Assembly: GCA_937146805.1 (NCBI GenBank)
Contig: CAKZRR010000033.1
Location: forward strand, 40,014-104,013
Reading direction: 5' to 3'
Length of the DNA: 64,000 nucleotides
Origin: an uncultured Owenweeksia sp.
Lineage (GTDB): Bacteria; Bacteroidota; Bacteroidia; Flavobacteriales; Schleiferiaceae
In this document: one piece after another, positions 26,407 through 36,200 of the stretch
Position numbering within the stretch: position 1 is the stretch's first letter
Layout: every line of letters starts with the position of its first letter
Program-made: the position numbers and the translations under genes
Notes under the pieces: generated by a model
What the model was told of the DNA's origin: nothing
Databases searched by the model: none
The model's input: the letters and a program-made list of their open reading frames with translations, nothing else

Positions 26407-29400
26407 ATGAAAGTACACGGATATAAATTGCTCTTTTTCATAGGCATCTTAGCTGTGCTAATTCCCAAAACAAGTGAGGCTTGTATACCAAAAGTAAATT
26501 GGGGAAGTACGGTAACTTTTTGTCAAGGAAACGTTTTTACGCTAAATGCAGCTAACCCAAATTCTACATATGTTTGGAGTACAGGAGCAAGTACTCCAAC
26601 TATTCCTATTTCTGCTTCAGGGCAGTATTGGGTGGTAGTAACCAATCAATGTGGTTCGGCAACAGATACCTTAGATGTAATTGTGGAACAAGCATTGGTG
26701 GTTAATTTAGGAACAAATCGTTCTGTTTGTAGTTCTACACCAACGGTATTAATCGCTCCACAATCGCCAACGGCAACCTATCAGTGGCAAGATAATTCAA
26801 CTAATGATAGATTTACCGTTACACAATCGGGTACCTACCATGTTACGGTTACTAATGCCTGTGGTACGTATTCGGATACGGTTACGATAACTATGGATAC
26901 AGCTCAAACCGTTTCGTTGGGCGCTGATATTGTTCGCTGTGATACGATTTCTTCTGTTCTACAATCATTAACCCCAGCAACTGGAACAAGGCGCTGGAGT
27001 ACGGGAGGATTAGGCAGTACTATTTCAGTTAATACAACCGGTACGTATTGGTACGAAGTGACTAATGCCTGCGGTAGTTTTTCAGATACCATTGATGTTA
27101 CTTATTTATCTCCAGGAAATATTTTTACTGCCGATACCATTCCTTTGTGTGTTGGCGGTACGTACACTTTAAACAGCCCGGATCCTGGAGCTCAAAATTT
27201 ATGGAGTAATTCGTCAACCGGAACATCTATTAATGTTACAACTCCAGGAAATTATTGGCTGCAAATAACGCTGCCTTGTGGTGTTTTTAGAGATACGGTG
27301 TATTTTTCTCCTTCCAGTCCAGCAACAGTTAATCTAGGTCCCGATGTAACAATTTGTCCAGGAGAAATTTTAACATTGGATGCCCAAAACATAGGAAGCA
27401 CCTATCAGTGGCCTGGTGGTTCATCGCTGCAAACATTTGAGGTTACTGCGGCTGGGACATATTGGGCGGGAGTTAATAATGGTTGTGGTTTTAGCTATGA
27501 TACCATTGTAGTTACTTTAGATATTGCACCGTCTCCCAATATTGCAAATGTTATTTCTTTTTGCGGAACAGGTACGGCTACAGCAGATGCAGGTTTCTGG
27601 GGTAATCCTACAACCTATCTATGGAGTGATAATAGCACTTCTCAAGTAAACAATAATCTTGGCGCGGGTAGTCATTGGGTGCGCGTTATCAATAGATGCG
27701 ATACCGTGGTTAAAAATTTCACCGTGCAAGCAGATGGTCCTCTAAGCATAAACTTGGGGCCAGACACCACGTTTTGCGGAACTAAGCTTAATTTATTTGC
27801 GGGAGTTCCGGCCGCAGGAAATCAGTTTAGTTGGAACAATGGATCAACAAAAAGCTACTTACGAGTAACGCAGCCGGGTTCTTATTGGGTTGGAGTAACA
27901 AATGCATGTGGAACGTATTACGATACAATTGTGGTAAACATCACAAAGGTACCAACAGGTATTAGTGCCGATACAATTTATAAATGTCCTGGAACTCCAG
28001 TAAACTTGGAAGTTGCGCGAAATAATACATTAAACTATCTATGGAGTACTAGCGCTACCGTCTTTCGTGCGACAGTTACAAACCCAGGTATGTATTGGGT
28101 AAAAGTATTTAACTCATGTGGCACATTATACGATACCGTATATGTAATAGATAAAACATTTTTGAATTTTTCGCTTGGCCCAAATACTACAGTTTGCGCT
28201 CCTCTAGCCAAAACGTTTGATTTTACCAATATGGATTTGGACTCCGTAGTATGGAGTGATGGAACAAGTAGTTTGACTAAAAGTTTTTCAACTAGCGGTA
28301 CCTATTGGGCAATAGCTTTTAATGGGTGTACTTTGGCAAAAGATACTTTCAGCCTTTTAGTGAACCATGGAGCTCAGGAAGTAATAAATGATACTTCATT
28401 TTGTCCGGGTGCGGTTGTAAATGTTAGTGCTTTTCAACCTCAAGCTACAGGTTATGCATGGAGCACGGGAGCTTTCACCTCCAATATAGCCATAAGTACT
28501 CCGGGTTGGTATTACTGCGATATTTTTGCCCCCTGTGGTAACGTTAGAGATTCTTTTTACGTTGGGGTATCGAGTCCCATACCACCGATTTCACTTGGAA
28601 ATGACACCATATTTTGTGCAGGAACTTTACTTTTAGACCCTGGTTACTTCGCCCACACAAGGTACTTATGGCAGGGTAATGATACCAGTCAAACCTATAA
28701 CGTAACTAAGTCCGGTACTTATTATGTAAAAGTGGCGAACAGTTGCACCACCAGATGGGATACTATCAATGTATTAATTACCGGTGCTCCGGCATTAGTT
28801 CTTGGAAATAATGTGCGTTTTTGTAGTGGAAACTCGATTACACTAAATGCCCAAAACCCAGGAAGTACATACATGTGGAGTACAGGAGTAAGCACTCAAA
28901 CCATTACAGTAACTAATGGTGGAAAGTACTGGGTGGATATTACAAATGCCTGTGGGTTTATTACAGATACTATTGAGGTAATTGTTGAGTATAACATCAG
29001 TAATCTTAACTTAGGAAATGACACTACTATTTGTAGAGGAGATTCTGTTTTGCTTGAAACACAAATTCCTGGAGTACTTACCAAATGGAAAAATGGTTCT
29101 TCACGTTCCAGTATTTATGTAAAAGATTCAGGAAACTATTGGGTAGAAATAACCAATTCATGTGGTTCATGGGGAGATACTGTTCGTATTAGCGTTCTTG
29201 ATCCACATACTTTTAGCCTAGGCCCAGATACGGGTATATGTGTAAACGGAGGATCTACTTTACTAAATGGTCCGCCTAATATGGATACCTATACTTGGTC
29301 TGATGGAAGTACTGGATCATCGTTAAATGTAACCACTGCGGGAGTATACTGGTTAACAGGAACCAATAAGTGTTTTAGTTATACTGATACTGTAAATGTA

Positions 29401-30114
29401 ATTTACGATCATCCTCAAAACATAAACTTTGGTTACGATACTACTTTGTGTGCCGGAGATATTTTAACACTGCGAAGTGGAGTTACGGCTCACAAACAAA
29501 ACTGGAGTACAGGAAGCACGGATTCAATACTTGCTGTTACCGAAACAGGTGTTTATTGGGTAAACACCCGAAATAGTTGTGGTACTTATGGAGATACGAT
29601 TTATGTGAAGTTTGATGAGCCATTAGAAAATATTAATCGTGATACCATTATTTGTGATGAGGATACTGCCTTTATTGATTTGAGTAACTACTCTGAGGGA
29701 ATTATTTGGGATGATGGATCTTTTGAGCGAAAACGCTTTTTTACAGAGGCCGGAACCTATTCGTTCTCGCTAATCAATGTATGTGGAAAGTTTGATCAAT
29801 CCTTTGAGGTTGAGGTGCGTTATTGTGATTGCCCTTTCTTTATGCCTAATGCTTTTACGCCAAACAACGATGGTTTGAACGATGAGTTTAAACCCGGTAC
29901 TGTTTGTACTTTCACAGAGTATGACTTCAAAGTGTATAACAGGTGGGGACAATTGGTTTTTGAAACCAATAACCCAGATGAAGCGTGGAACGGAACTATT
30001 GGCGGTGCCGAAGCTCCTGAAGGCATGTACTCTTATATTATTGATTACGGTTGGTATATCTACGGTTTAGATATGGAAAAGCAACATAAAGGTACCATCG
30101 ATTTAATGAGGTAA
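26407..30114 (+). CDS. Giant secreted 16-module Ig-like protein with type B T9SS sorting domain (paralogue 3)
   Basis: 1235 residues with a signal peptide (MKVHGYKLLFFIGILAVLIPKTSEA), sixteen Cys-paired Ig-like modules and a type B sorting domain (CDCPFFMPNAFTPNNDGLND, YNRWGQLVFE, PEGMYSYIIDY). Module order matches paralogues 1 and 2 (module 11 GNDTIFC, module 12 NVRFCSGNS, module 14 CFSYTD), so the three arose by whole-gene duplication. It lacks the identical tract and is the most diverged of the three. It has a well-formed promoter of its own. Stop at 30114 is 28 bases before thiL. Confidence 0.87.
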   Translation: MKVHGYKLLFFIGILAVLIPKTSEACIPKVNWGSTVTFCQGNVFTLNAANPNSTYVWSTGASTPTIPISASGQYWVVVTNQCGSATDTLDVIVEQALVVNLGTNRSVCSSTPTVLIAPQSPTATYQWQDNSTNDRFTVTQSGTYHVTVTNACGTYSDTVTITMDTAQTVSLGADIVRCDTISSVLQSLTPATGTRRWSTGGLGSTISVNTTGTYWYEVTNACGSFSDTIDVTYLSPGNIFTADTIPLCVGGTYTLNSPDPGAQNLWSNSSTGTSINVTTPGNYWLQITLPCGVFRDTVYFSPSSPATVNLGPDVTICPGEILTLDAQNIGSTYQWPGGSSLQTFEVTAAGTYWAGVNNGCGFSYDTIVVTLDIAPSPNIANVISFCGTGTATADAGFWGNPTTYLWSDNSTSQVNNNLGAGSHWVRVINRCDTVVKNFTVQADGPLSINLGPDTTFCGTKLNLFAGVPAAGNQFSWNNGSTKSYLRVTQPGSYWVGVTNACGTYYDTIVVNITKVPTGISADTIYKCPGTPVNLEVARNNTLNYLWSTSATVFRATVTNPGMYWVKVFNSCGTLYDTVYVIDKTFLNFSLGPNTTVCAPLAKTFDFTNMDLDSVVWSDGTSSLTKSFSTSGTYWAIAFNGCTLAKDTFSLLVNHGAQEVINDTSFCPGAVVNVSAFQPQATGYAWSTGAFTSNIAISTPGWYYCDIFAPCGNVRDSFYVGVSSPIPPISLGNDTIFCAGTLLLDPGYFAHTRYLWQGNDTSQTYNVTKSGTYYVKVANSCTTRWDTINVLITGAPALVLGNNVRFCSGNSITLNAQNPGSTYMWSTGVSTQTITVTNGGKYWVDITNACGFITDTIEVIVEYNISNLNLGNDTTICRGDSVLLETQIPGVLTKWKNGSSRSSIYVKDSGNYWVEITNSCGSWGDTVRISVLDPHTFSLGPDTGICVNGGSTLLNGPPNMDTYTWSDGSTGSSLNVTTAGVYWLTGTNKCFSYTDTVNVIYDHPQNINFGYDTTLCAGDILTLRSGVTAHKQNWSTGSTDSILAVTETGVYWVNTRNSCGTYGDTIYVKFDEPLENINRDTIICDEDTAFIDLSNYSEGIIWDDGSFERKRFFTEAGTYSFSLINVCGKFDQSFEVEVRYCDCPFFMPNAFTPNNDGLNDEFKPGTVCTFTEYDFKVYNRWGQLVFETNNPDEAWNGTIGGAEAPEGMYSYIIDYGWYIYGLDMEKQHKGTIDLMR

Positions 30115-30130
30115 TACCTAAAATCAATTG

Positions 30131-30138
30131 TAGTTTTG
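30131..30138 (+). promoter_or_regulatory. Candidate -7 element directly before thiL
   Basis: TAGTTTTG fits TAnnTTTG and ends 4 bases before the ATG, as for the PadR gene at 6346. If it is real the thiL transcript is leaderless or nearly so. Confidence 0.35.
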
Positions 30139-30142
30139 CCGA

Positions 30143-31186
30143 ATGGCAGAGCAACAAGAAAAATTTACCGACCTCAATAAATTAGGCGAATTTGGCTTAA
30201 TTGAACATATCACTCAAGATTTCCCATTGCGCAATGCGTCTTCTATCAAAGGTATAGGAGACGATTGCGCAGTTTTAGAAATGCTTAACGGGCAAACCGT
30301 TGTTAGCTCTGATGCACTTATTGAAGGGGTTCACTTTGATTTAACCTATGTTTCTCCTGAGCATTTAGGTTATAAAGCGGTTATGGTAAACTTATCAGAT
30401 GTGTATGCGATGAATGCCATTCCCAAACAAATTTTGGTAAATATTGCCGTTTCCAATCGTTTTGGAGCTGAGTTTTTAGAAAGCCTTTATGCAGGTATTA
30501 GAAATGCGTGTAATGAGTATGAGGTAGATTTAGTGGGTGGTGATACTACTTCTTCCTTTTCGGGATTAATGATTAGTATTACGGTAATTGGCGAAGCAGA
30601 CGAGGCAGATGTTGCCTATCGAAGTGGTGCAAAGGAGAACGATTTACTGGTGGTTTCGGGTGATTTGGGCGCAGCTTATTTAGGGCTTCAACTGCTTGAG
30701 CGTGAAAAAGAAGTGTTTAAAGAGGATCCAGACATGCAACCTCAGCTACAGGGTTTTGAGTATTTACTTCAGCGACAGCTAAAACCAGAAGCACGGAAAG
30801 ATGTGGTTGAAATACTAAAAGCACTTGAAGTAAAACCTACCAGCATGATTGATGTGTCGGATGGTTTAAGTTCTGAAGTATTGCATCTGTGTAAACAATC
30901 TGAAGTGGGAATGGCAGTATATGAAGAAAAAATACCGCTAGATCCTAAGGTATATGAAGTGTGCGAAGAATTTAATTTAACCACCACCACTGTGGCACTA
31001 AATGGTGGGGAGGATTACGAGTTGCTTTTTACCGTATCAATGGAAGACCATGATAAGATAAAGGGAAACCCAAACTTTACAATAATTGGCCATGTTCTTG
31101 AAGCGTCATCAGGTGCCAACCTAGTAACCAGAGATAATCAATATATGCCTTTAACTGCCCAGGGTTGGGATGCTTTAAAAAAGTAA
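30143..31186 (+). CDS. thiL: Thiamine-monophosphate kinase
   Basis: 347 residues of the AIR synthase/ThiL superfamily. Motifs: GIGDDCAVLE (nucleotide and metal site), SDALIEGVHFDL (substrate), VNLSDVYAMNAIPK, VGGDTTSS, DVSDGLSSEVLHLC and NGGEDYELLF. The enzyme phosphorylates thiamine monophosphate to the active diphosphate with ATP. It is cytoplasmic. Other thi genes are not in this window. It is followed at 80 bases by the TPR regulator gene. Confidence 0.95.
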   Translation: MAEQQEKFTDLNKLGEFGLIEHITQDFPLRNASSIKGIGDDCAVLEMLNGQTVVSSDALIEGVHFDLTYVSPEHLGYKAVMVNLSDVYAMNAIPKQILVNIAVSNRFGAEFLESLYAGIRNACNEYEVDLVGGDTTSSFSGLMISITVIGEADEADVAYRSGAKENDLLVVSGDLGAAYLGLQLLEREKEVFKEDPDMQPQLQGFEYLLQRQLKPEARKDVVEILKALEVKPTSMIDVSDGLSSEVLHLCKQSEVGMAVYEEKIPLDPKVYEVCEEFNLTTTTVALNGGEDYELLFTVSMEDHDKIKGNPNFTIIGHVLEASSGANLVTRDNQYMPLTAQGWDALKK

Positions 31187-31265
31187 GTTGTGTAAGAGCA
31201 GCAAATTTTTAAAGTACTATTTAGTAAAACCACTCTTGGTGGATGAGAAAATTAGTATCCTAATC

Positions 31266-33089
31266 ATGAAGAAATTTCAAGTTGGTTTTCGGTTATGGGT
31301 CTTCCTGTTTTTTAGCTTCCTATTTTTCTCAAATAGTATATTGTACGCGCAACAGGTAGATTCCATTTTAAGTTATATCGAATCGGTAAAGGGTGAAAAG
31401 GCTCGTCTTGAATCGATTTATCAGAATACGGGCAAAATTGCTACGGTAGAGCCCGCAAAGTTATTGCTGTTGTATAATTTGCTGAAGCAGATTAACAAGG
31501 ACGGAGAAAACCTTATGGCAACCGCACAGGGCTACGCCATAATGGGACAATATCACTCCATTGCAGGGAATAGTGATTCCGTAATGCACTATAAGTTACG
31601 CGCTATAACTGCTTTCCGCAACCTTCCTGCAACAGCGCAAAAAGTGTCAGCTTTCAACTCCATTAGCAGTAATTATTATTACCAAGGAGAATTGGATAAA
31701 TACTTAGCATATAACGATACCGCCTATCAAATTACTCAGGAACTTAAAGAGCGCAATACGCAACTGGAGTTAATGATTTTGTTTAACCGAACACCAGTGC
31801 TCTTTGAAATACATAAAATTGAGGAAGCCTATATCATACTTAAAAAGATAGAAAGGGATTTAATAAAAACAAACCTAGATGGGTTTAAAGGCAAGCTAGC
31901 ATTACGACTCTACTATTACTTTAAGAGCGTAAAATTTGATGGAGATAGCAGTTTGTATTATGCCAAAAAATCTTTGGGCTATGCTAAGGTAACCAGCAGT
32001 AACTCTTATATGGCGTCAAGTTATTCGGCTATTGGTGCATCTTATTCGTCTATAAAAGAATTCGGACTTGCGACTATTTACTTGGACAGCGCTTTGTACG
32101 TGAATGGAAATTTAAATGACAACGAAGCCCATGTAGGGATTCAGTTTGATAGGTTGGTTAATTACAAATACTTGGGAGATTTTGAGAGGGCTGAAGATAT
32201 TTGGATGAAAACGATGGAATTGGTGGAGCGTGAGGGTTTAAATCACTGGAGGCTTCGTCTTTTAAATGAACGGGTATTGTTTTTTGAAGCAAAGGGAGAT
32301 TTTAAATCTGCACTAGCCGCTAACAAGACCTTTGAAACGTTTAGTGATTCAGTAAAAAGTACGGAGCTAAAGGAGAAACTGGCAGAAATGGAGGTACGGC
32401 ATCAAACGTATGAGAAGGATCTGAAATTGGCCAGGTATAGTAGGGAAAAGGAAATGGCCGATGCAGAGCTTAAATACATTTACATTTTGGGTTTTGCTGT
32501 AGTATCAATTTTAACTGTAGTGCTATTTTTTACCAAAAGAAACAGCAAGTTGAATCAAACGCTGATTAAGGAAAAGCAAAAAACTTTGGAGTTGGAACTT
32601 GAAAGAAAAAGGCTTGAAGAAACTAGACTGAAGGAAGAAAACGAAAGACAGAAAAATCAATTAAGTACTAAGGCGCTTGAGGTAGGTCAGCGGAATGGGA
32701 TTTTACTTGACGTTTACAAACAGATAAGATTACTTCAAGAAAAGGATATAGAGGAGCAGCGGGAACTAATAGGGAACTTAGACAGCCAAATAGGTAGTTA
32801 TATGCGCAGTGGCGAAGACTGGAAACGGATACGCGTGCAGCTTGACAAGGTAAGTAGTACACTTACAGATAAAATAAAAAATACTTACCCACAGCTTACC
32901 AGTAAGGATTTGCGAATGCTCATGTTGTTTAAGCTGGGATTAAACATCAAGGAAGTTGCGAACCTTTTGAGCCTTGCACCTAGCTCTGTAAAGATGAGCA
33001 GATACCGCTTAAAAAAGAAATTGAACTTAGAGGAAGCGGATGATTTGGAAGGATTTTTAAAATCGTTTGAGGAGGAAAACCCCTATTAA
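31266..33089 (+). CDS. Membrane-anchored TPR protein with LuxR-like C-terminal HTH
   Basis: 607 residues from ATG 31266 (MKKFQVGFRLWVFLFFSF); codons before this belong to an open frame without a sensible N-terminus. Order: signal peptide, extracytoplasmic TPR-like helices (about 30-370, for example SYSAIGASYSSIKEFGLATIYLDSALY), a TM helix near YIYILGFAVVSILTVVLFF, a long cytoplasmic coiled coil rich in Lys/Glu, and an HTH (LTSKDLRMLMLFKLGLNIKEVANLLSLAPSSVKMSRYRLKKKL). This architecture is common in Bacteroidota and senses something in the periplasm while binding DNA. It lies just before the three-gene exported-protein operon on the same strand and may control it; that is inference. Confidence 0.85.
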   Translation: MKKFQVGFRLWVFLFFSFLFFSNSILYAQQVDSILSYIESVKGEKARLESIYQNTGKIATVEPAKLLLLYNLLKQINKDGENLMATAQGYAIMGQYHSIAGNSDSVMHYKLRAITAFRNLPATAQKVSAFNSISSNYYYQGELDKYLAYNDTAYQITQELKERNTQLELMILFNRTPVLFEIHKIEEAYIILKKIERDLIKTNLDGFKGKLALRLYYYFKSVKFDGDSSLYYAKKSLGYAKVTSSNSYMASSYSAIGASYSSIKEFGLATIYLDSALYVNGNLNDNEAHVGIQFDRLVNYKYLGDFERAEDIWMKTMELVEREGLNHWRLRLLNERVLFFEAKGDFKSALAANKTFETFSDSVKSTELKEKLAEMEVRHQTYEKDLKLARYSREKEMADAELKYIYILGFAVVSILTVVLFFTKRNSKLNQTLIKEKQKTLELELERKRLEETRLKEENERQKNQLSTKALEVGQRNGILLDVYKQIRLLQEKDIEEQRELIGNLDSQIGSYMRSGEDWKRIRVQLDKVSSTLTDKIKNTYPQLTSKDLRMLMLFKLGLNIKEVANLLSLAPSSVKMSRYRLKKKLNLEEADDLEGFLKSFEEENPY

Positions 33090-33185
33090 TTTGATTAAGA
33101 ATAGCGCTGTAACGTATAAATAGCAGGTAATTTCAATTTTGTAGACCATTTGTAGATAGTGTTTTTTAGTGCTAGAAAGATGGAT

Positions 33186-33213
33186 TTGGTTCATTTGGCT
33201 TCTGTTACTTTTA
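33186..33213 (+). promoter_or_regulatory. Candidate promoter of the 33.2-43.5 kb operon
   Basis: TTG (33186-33188), 17-base spacer, TACTTTTA (33206-33213), one mismatch from TAnnTTTG, 35 bases before the ATG at 33248. Confidence 0.4.
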
Positions 33214-33247
33214 AGTAGCAAAGTTGTGTTCAAATAAAACATCTGCT

Positions 33248-36200
33248 ATGTATCCACTTCGTATTGCGTTCAAGCTTCTTTCATTTTTCACTCTTTGCCT
33301 TATTGCCAACCAAACACATGGTCAGCTGCAAGTTTCTGTAGCGCTTACGCCACCTTACTCGGTTTATGTGGAAGATTATTTAGGATCGGGTAATAACACC
33401 ATAATTATTGTAACCAATACCACAGCACAGCAAAGGCAGTTTAAACTTATACCAAAGCTTGAAAATGATCTTGGACAGAAAGTTTCGGTACAACCGAATT
33501 TTCAACCAACAGCTCCAATCATTATCGGGCCAAACCAAACAATTACACTTACCGGAAATCAGCTTAGAGCCTATAATGGCAACTACTCTTCTAATGCGAT
33601 AATTACCAGCGGAATTGATAAAAATAAACTTTTGCAGCAGGGTGTGTTGCCAGAGGCCAACTATTCTATTTGTATAGAGGCATACGATTACCAAAATAAT
33701 GCATTGCTTTCTTCTGGTAATAGTTGCACCAACTTTCTTCTTACACATTACGACCCTCCCGTATTGGTTTTTCCGGGCAACGGAGCCGAAGTGGAGAAAA
33801 CAACCCCACAATTGCTAACCTTTAACTGGACATCTACTGGGGTGCCAGCTTATTCGCGCTACGAAATACAAATGGTAGATATGGACGTTAACCATCTGTT
33901 TAACCCCAATGATGCGTTTGGAAATTTTGGGGTGCAACTATTTTATAAGCAAAGCTTAATACCCACCAATAGCATGGTATATACATTGGCCAACCCACCG
34001 CTAACACCTGGGCACACCTATGCGGTAAGGGTTATAGCCAAAGACCCAACCAAAACGATAGCGTTTAAAAATAATGGTATTGGTCCGGTTAGCACCTTTA
34101 AATACACCGATAAAAAGGTACTTGTTGTAAAGGGTGCTATAATAAAGAAACTTGTTTTGGGCTTGCCGGATACTACAATGGTACTGGGGAAGGTTGGTAA
34201 ACTTGGTTTTAAGTTAAATGATGGCGGAAATAATCAGAACATTCTTCCACCTCCGCCAGAAGGCTGCTCTGGAGATTGCTTTTTGCCTGCTGTGCAAGGT
34301 ACAGGTCAAAACCCACAAAACGCCCAAAACATTTCTGCGGGCTATTTTGAGGTTACCAACGTGCTGGTAAATGGCAATAGCGGTACCGGTAAGGTTTATA
34401 TTGATTTTTTAAAGGCTCATATCAAGGTAAAATGGAGTAACATTAAGGTTACGGCAGATGGAAAATTAAAAACCGGTAAAATTTATGCGGATGTAACACA
34501 GGGTAGCCTTATTGATCAGAATATAGCACAGAGCCCTAATGCAGATTTGAGCTCTATGTATAGTCAATTACAAGGCTTAAATAATGAAGTTGCCGGTTTT
34601 GGAAAAAGGGTAAGTCAATTAACGGGCAACGAACCACCTAAAGAGTTACCGCTTGCGCTGGATAACGGCAGTTTGAACTTAATTGTAGCGGGAATAATAT
34701 TTGAGCCACAAATGGCTAGGTTAAATATGCTGGCGGGTATTGAAATTCCTGAAAGTGCCTTAGGCGAATATTTAGGATTGGGCCAATCTGGTATTGCTAT
34801 ACAACCCAATGGATTTTGCAGTAATCAAAATTTAAAGCTCTTTTTACAACAACCGGCAGAGTTCAGTTTGAGCAATCAACAAAATCCAGTAAAAATTAAG
34901 TTTAATGGGGGGGTAGATAAATCATCCGTTTCCTTTGATTGTCAGGGTCCTAAGAATGTGAAAATAGATGGTGAATTTATTTTTCCGAAAGAAAAGATTT
35001 TGGCTGTAAATGCCCAAGGAAAAGAGCTCCCAGAAGTAAAGGTGCGCATTCCATTTAGCTATTCCTCTGAAGATAAGTTTAAAAATTGGATTTTAGAAAA
35101 TCTAAGTGTGGTGCCGGCCAATTTCTCATTTCCGGCCACCAAAGGTTTCATTTTTTCAGCGCAAAATATTGTATATGATCATCATAGCACCGCCAGTGCT
35201 ACTGGAATGGTGTTTCACGCCAATCACCCAAATCATCCCTCTAATGGGCAGTCAAACAGTAAGCTGTGGCAGGGGTTTTATTTAGATGATGTTTCAGTAC
35301 AGTTTCCTGAAGGTTTTCAAAAAAATGGCCAGTCCATTGTAGTTAGTGCCCAAAAAATGTTGATTGACAAATTGGGTTTTTGGGGCACAGCGGCTGTTCA
35401 GAATATACTAACACCTCAGGAAAATGGTAGCCTTGGCGGTTGGAAGTTCTCTATAGCCGAGCTGGCTCTTGATTTTGAGGCTAGCGTGCTCACGAACGGA
35501 AGTTTTAAGGGAGGTATCGAGTTACCAGTTTCAGACATGGCTATTGATTATCAAGTGCCTATAAATGGGGGAGAGGATTTTAATTTTCAGGTAGAACTTG
35601 GCGATGATTATGATTTAAATATGTGGTTGGCTACTCTAAATCTTGCCGATAATTCTTCGGTTACTATTACAAAGCAAGGAAACAAATTTGTGCCTTCGGC
35701 AAATTTGAATGGCAGCCTAACCGTGGGTTGGACCAAACAAAGCACGGGTAACATACCTAATAATAAAAAGCCAATGGTGGGTAATTTTAACCTGCCACAG
35801 CTACAGTTTCAGGATTTTAAAATTGAAACTCAAAACAATCTTCCTAAAATTTCAGGAATAAAAGTGGGCTTGGATGTACCAAATTTAGATCAGGCAAACA
35901 TGCTTAATATGCCTATTTCGCTTGATTCGGTTTATGTAAATACCAACAACCCAATGCAAGTAGGCCTTGGTATGAAACTGAGTGTGAATTTTGGTGGTGG
36001 GGACAATGGCATTAGTGGAAGCACCGATATAATGCTGCTGAGTAATTTGGAAGATTTGAAGTTTAAGTACGAGGGGGTTCAGCTTAACTCGGTAGCTATT
36101 GACATAGAAACATCTATGGCTGTTTTAAAAGGTCAAATAGATGTTTTTCAGGATAACCCGGAATACGGGAATGGCTTTCGAGGGTTTATTAATGCCAAAA

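Noticed and set aside
18670..30114. Tandem ~210-base periodicity as a CRISPR or satellite array
   Set aside because: The period comes from diverged protein modules in one open frame; no short exact repeats with unique spacers.
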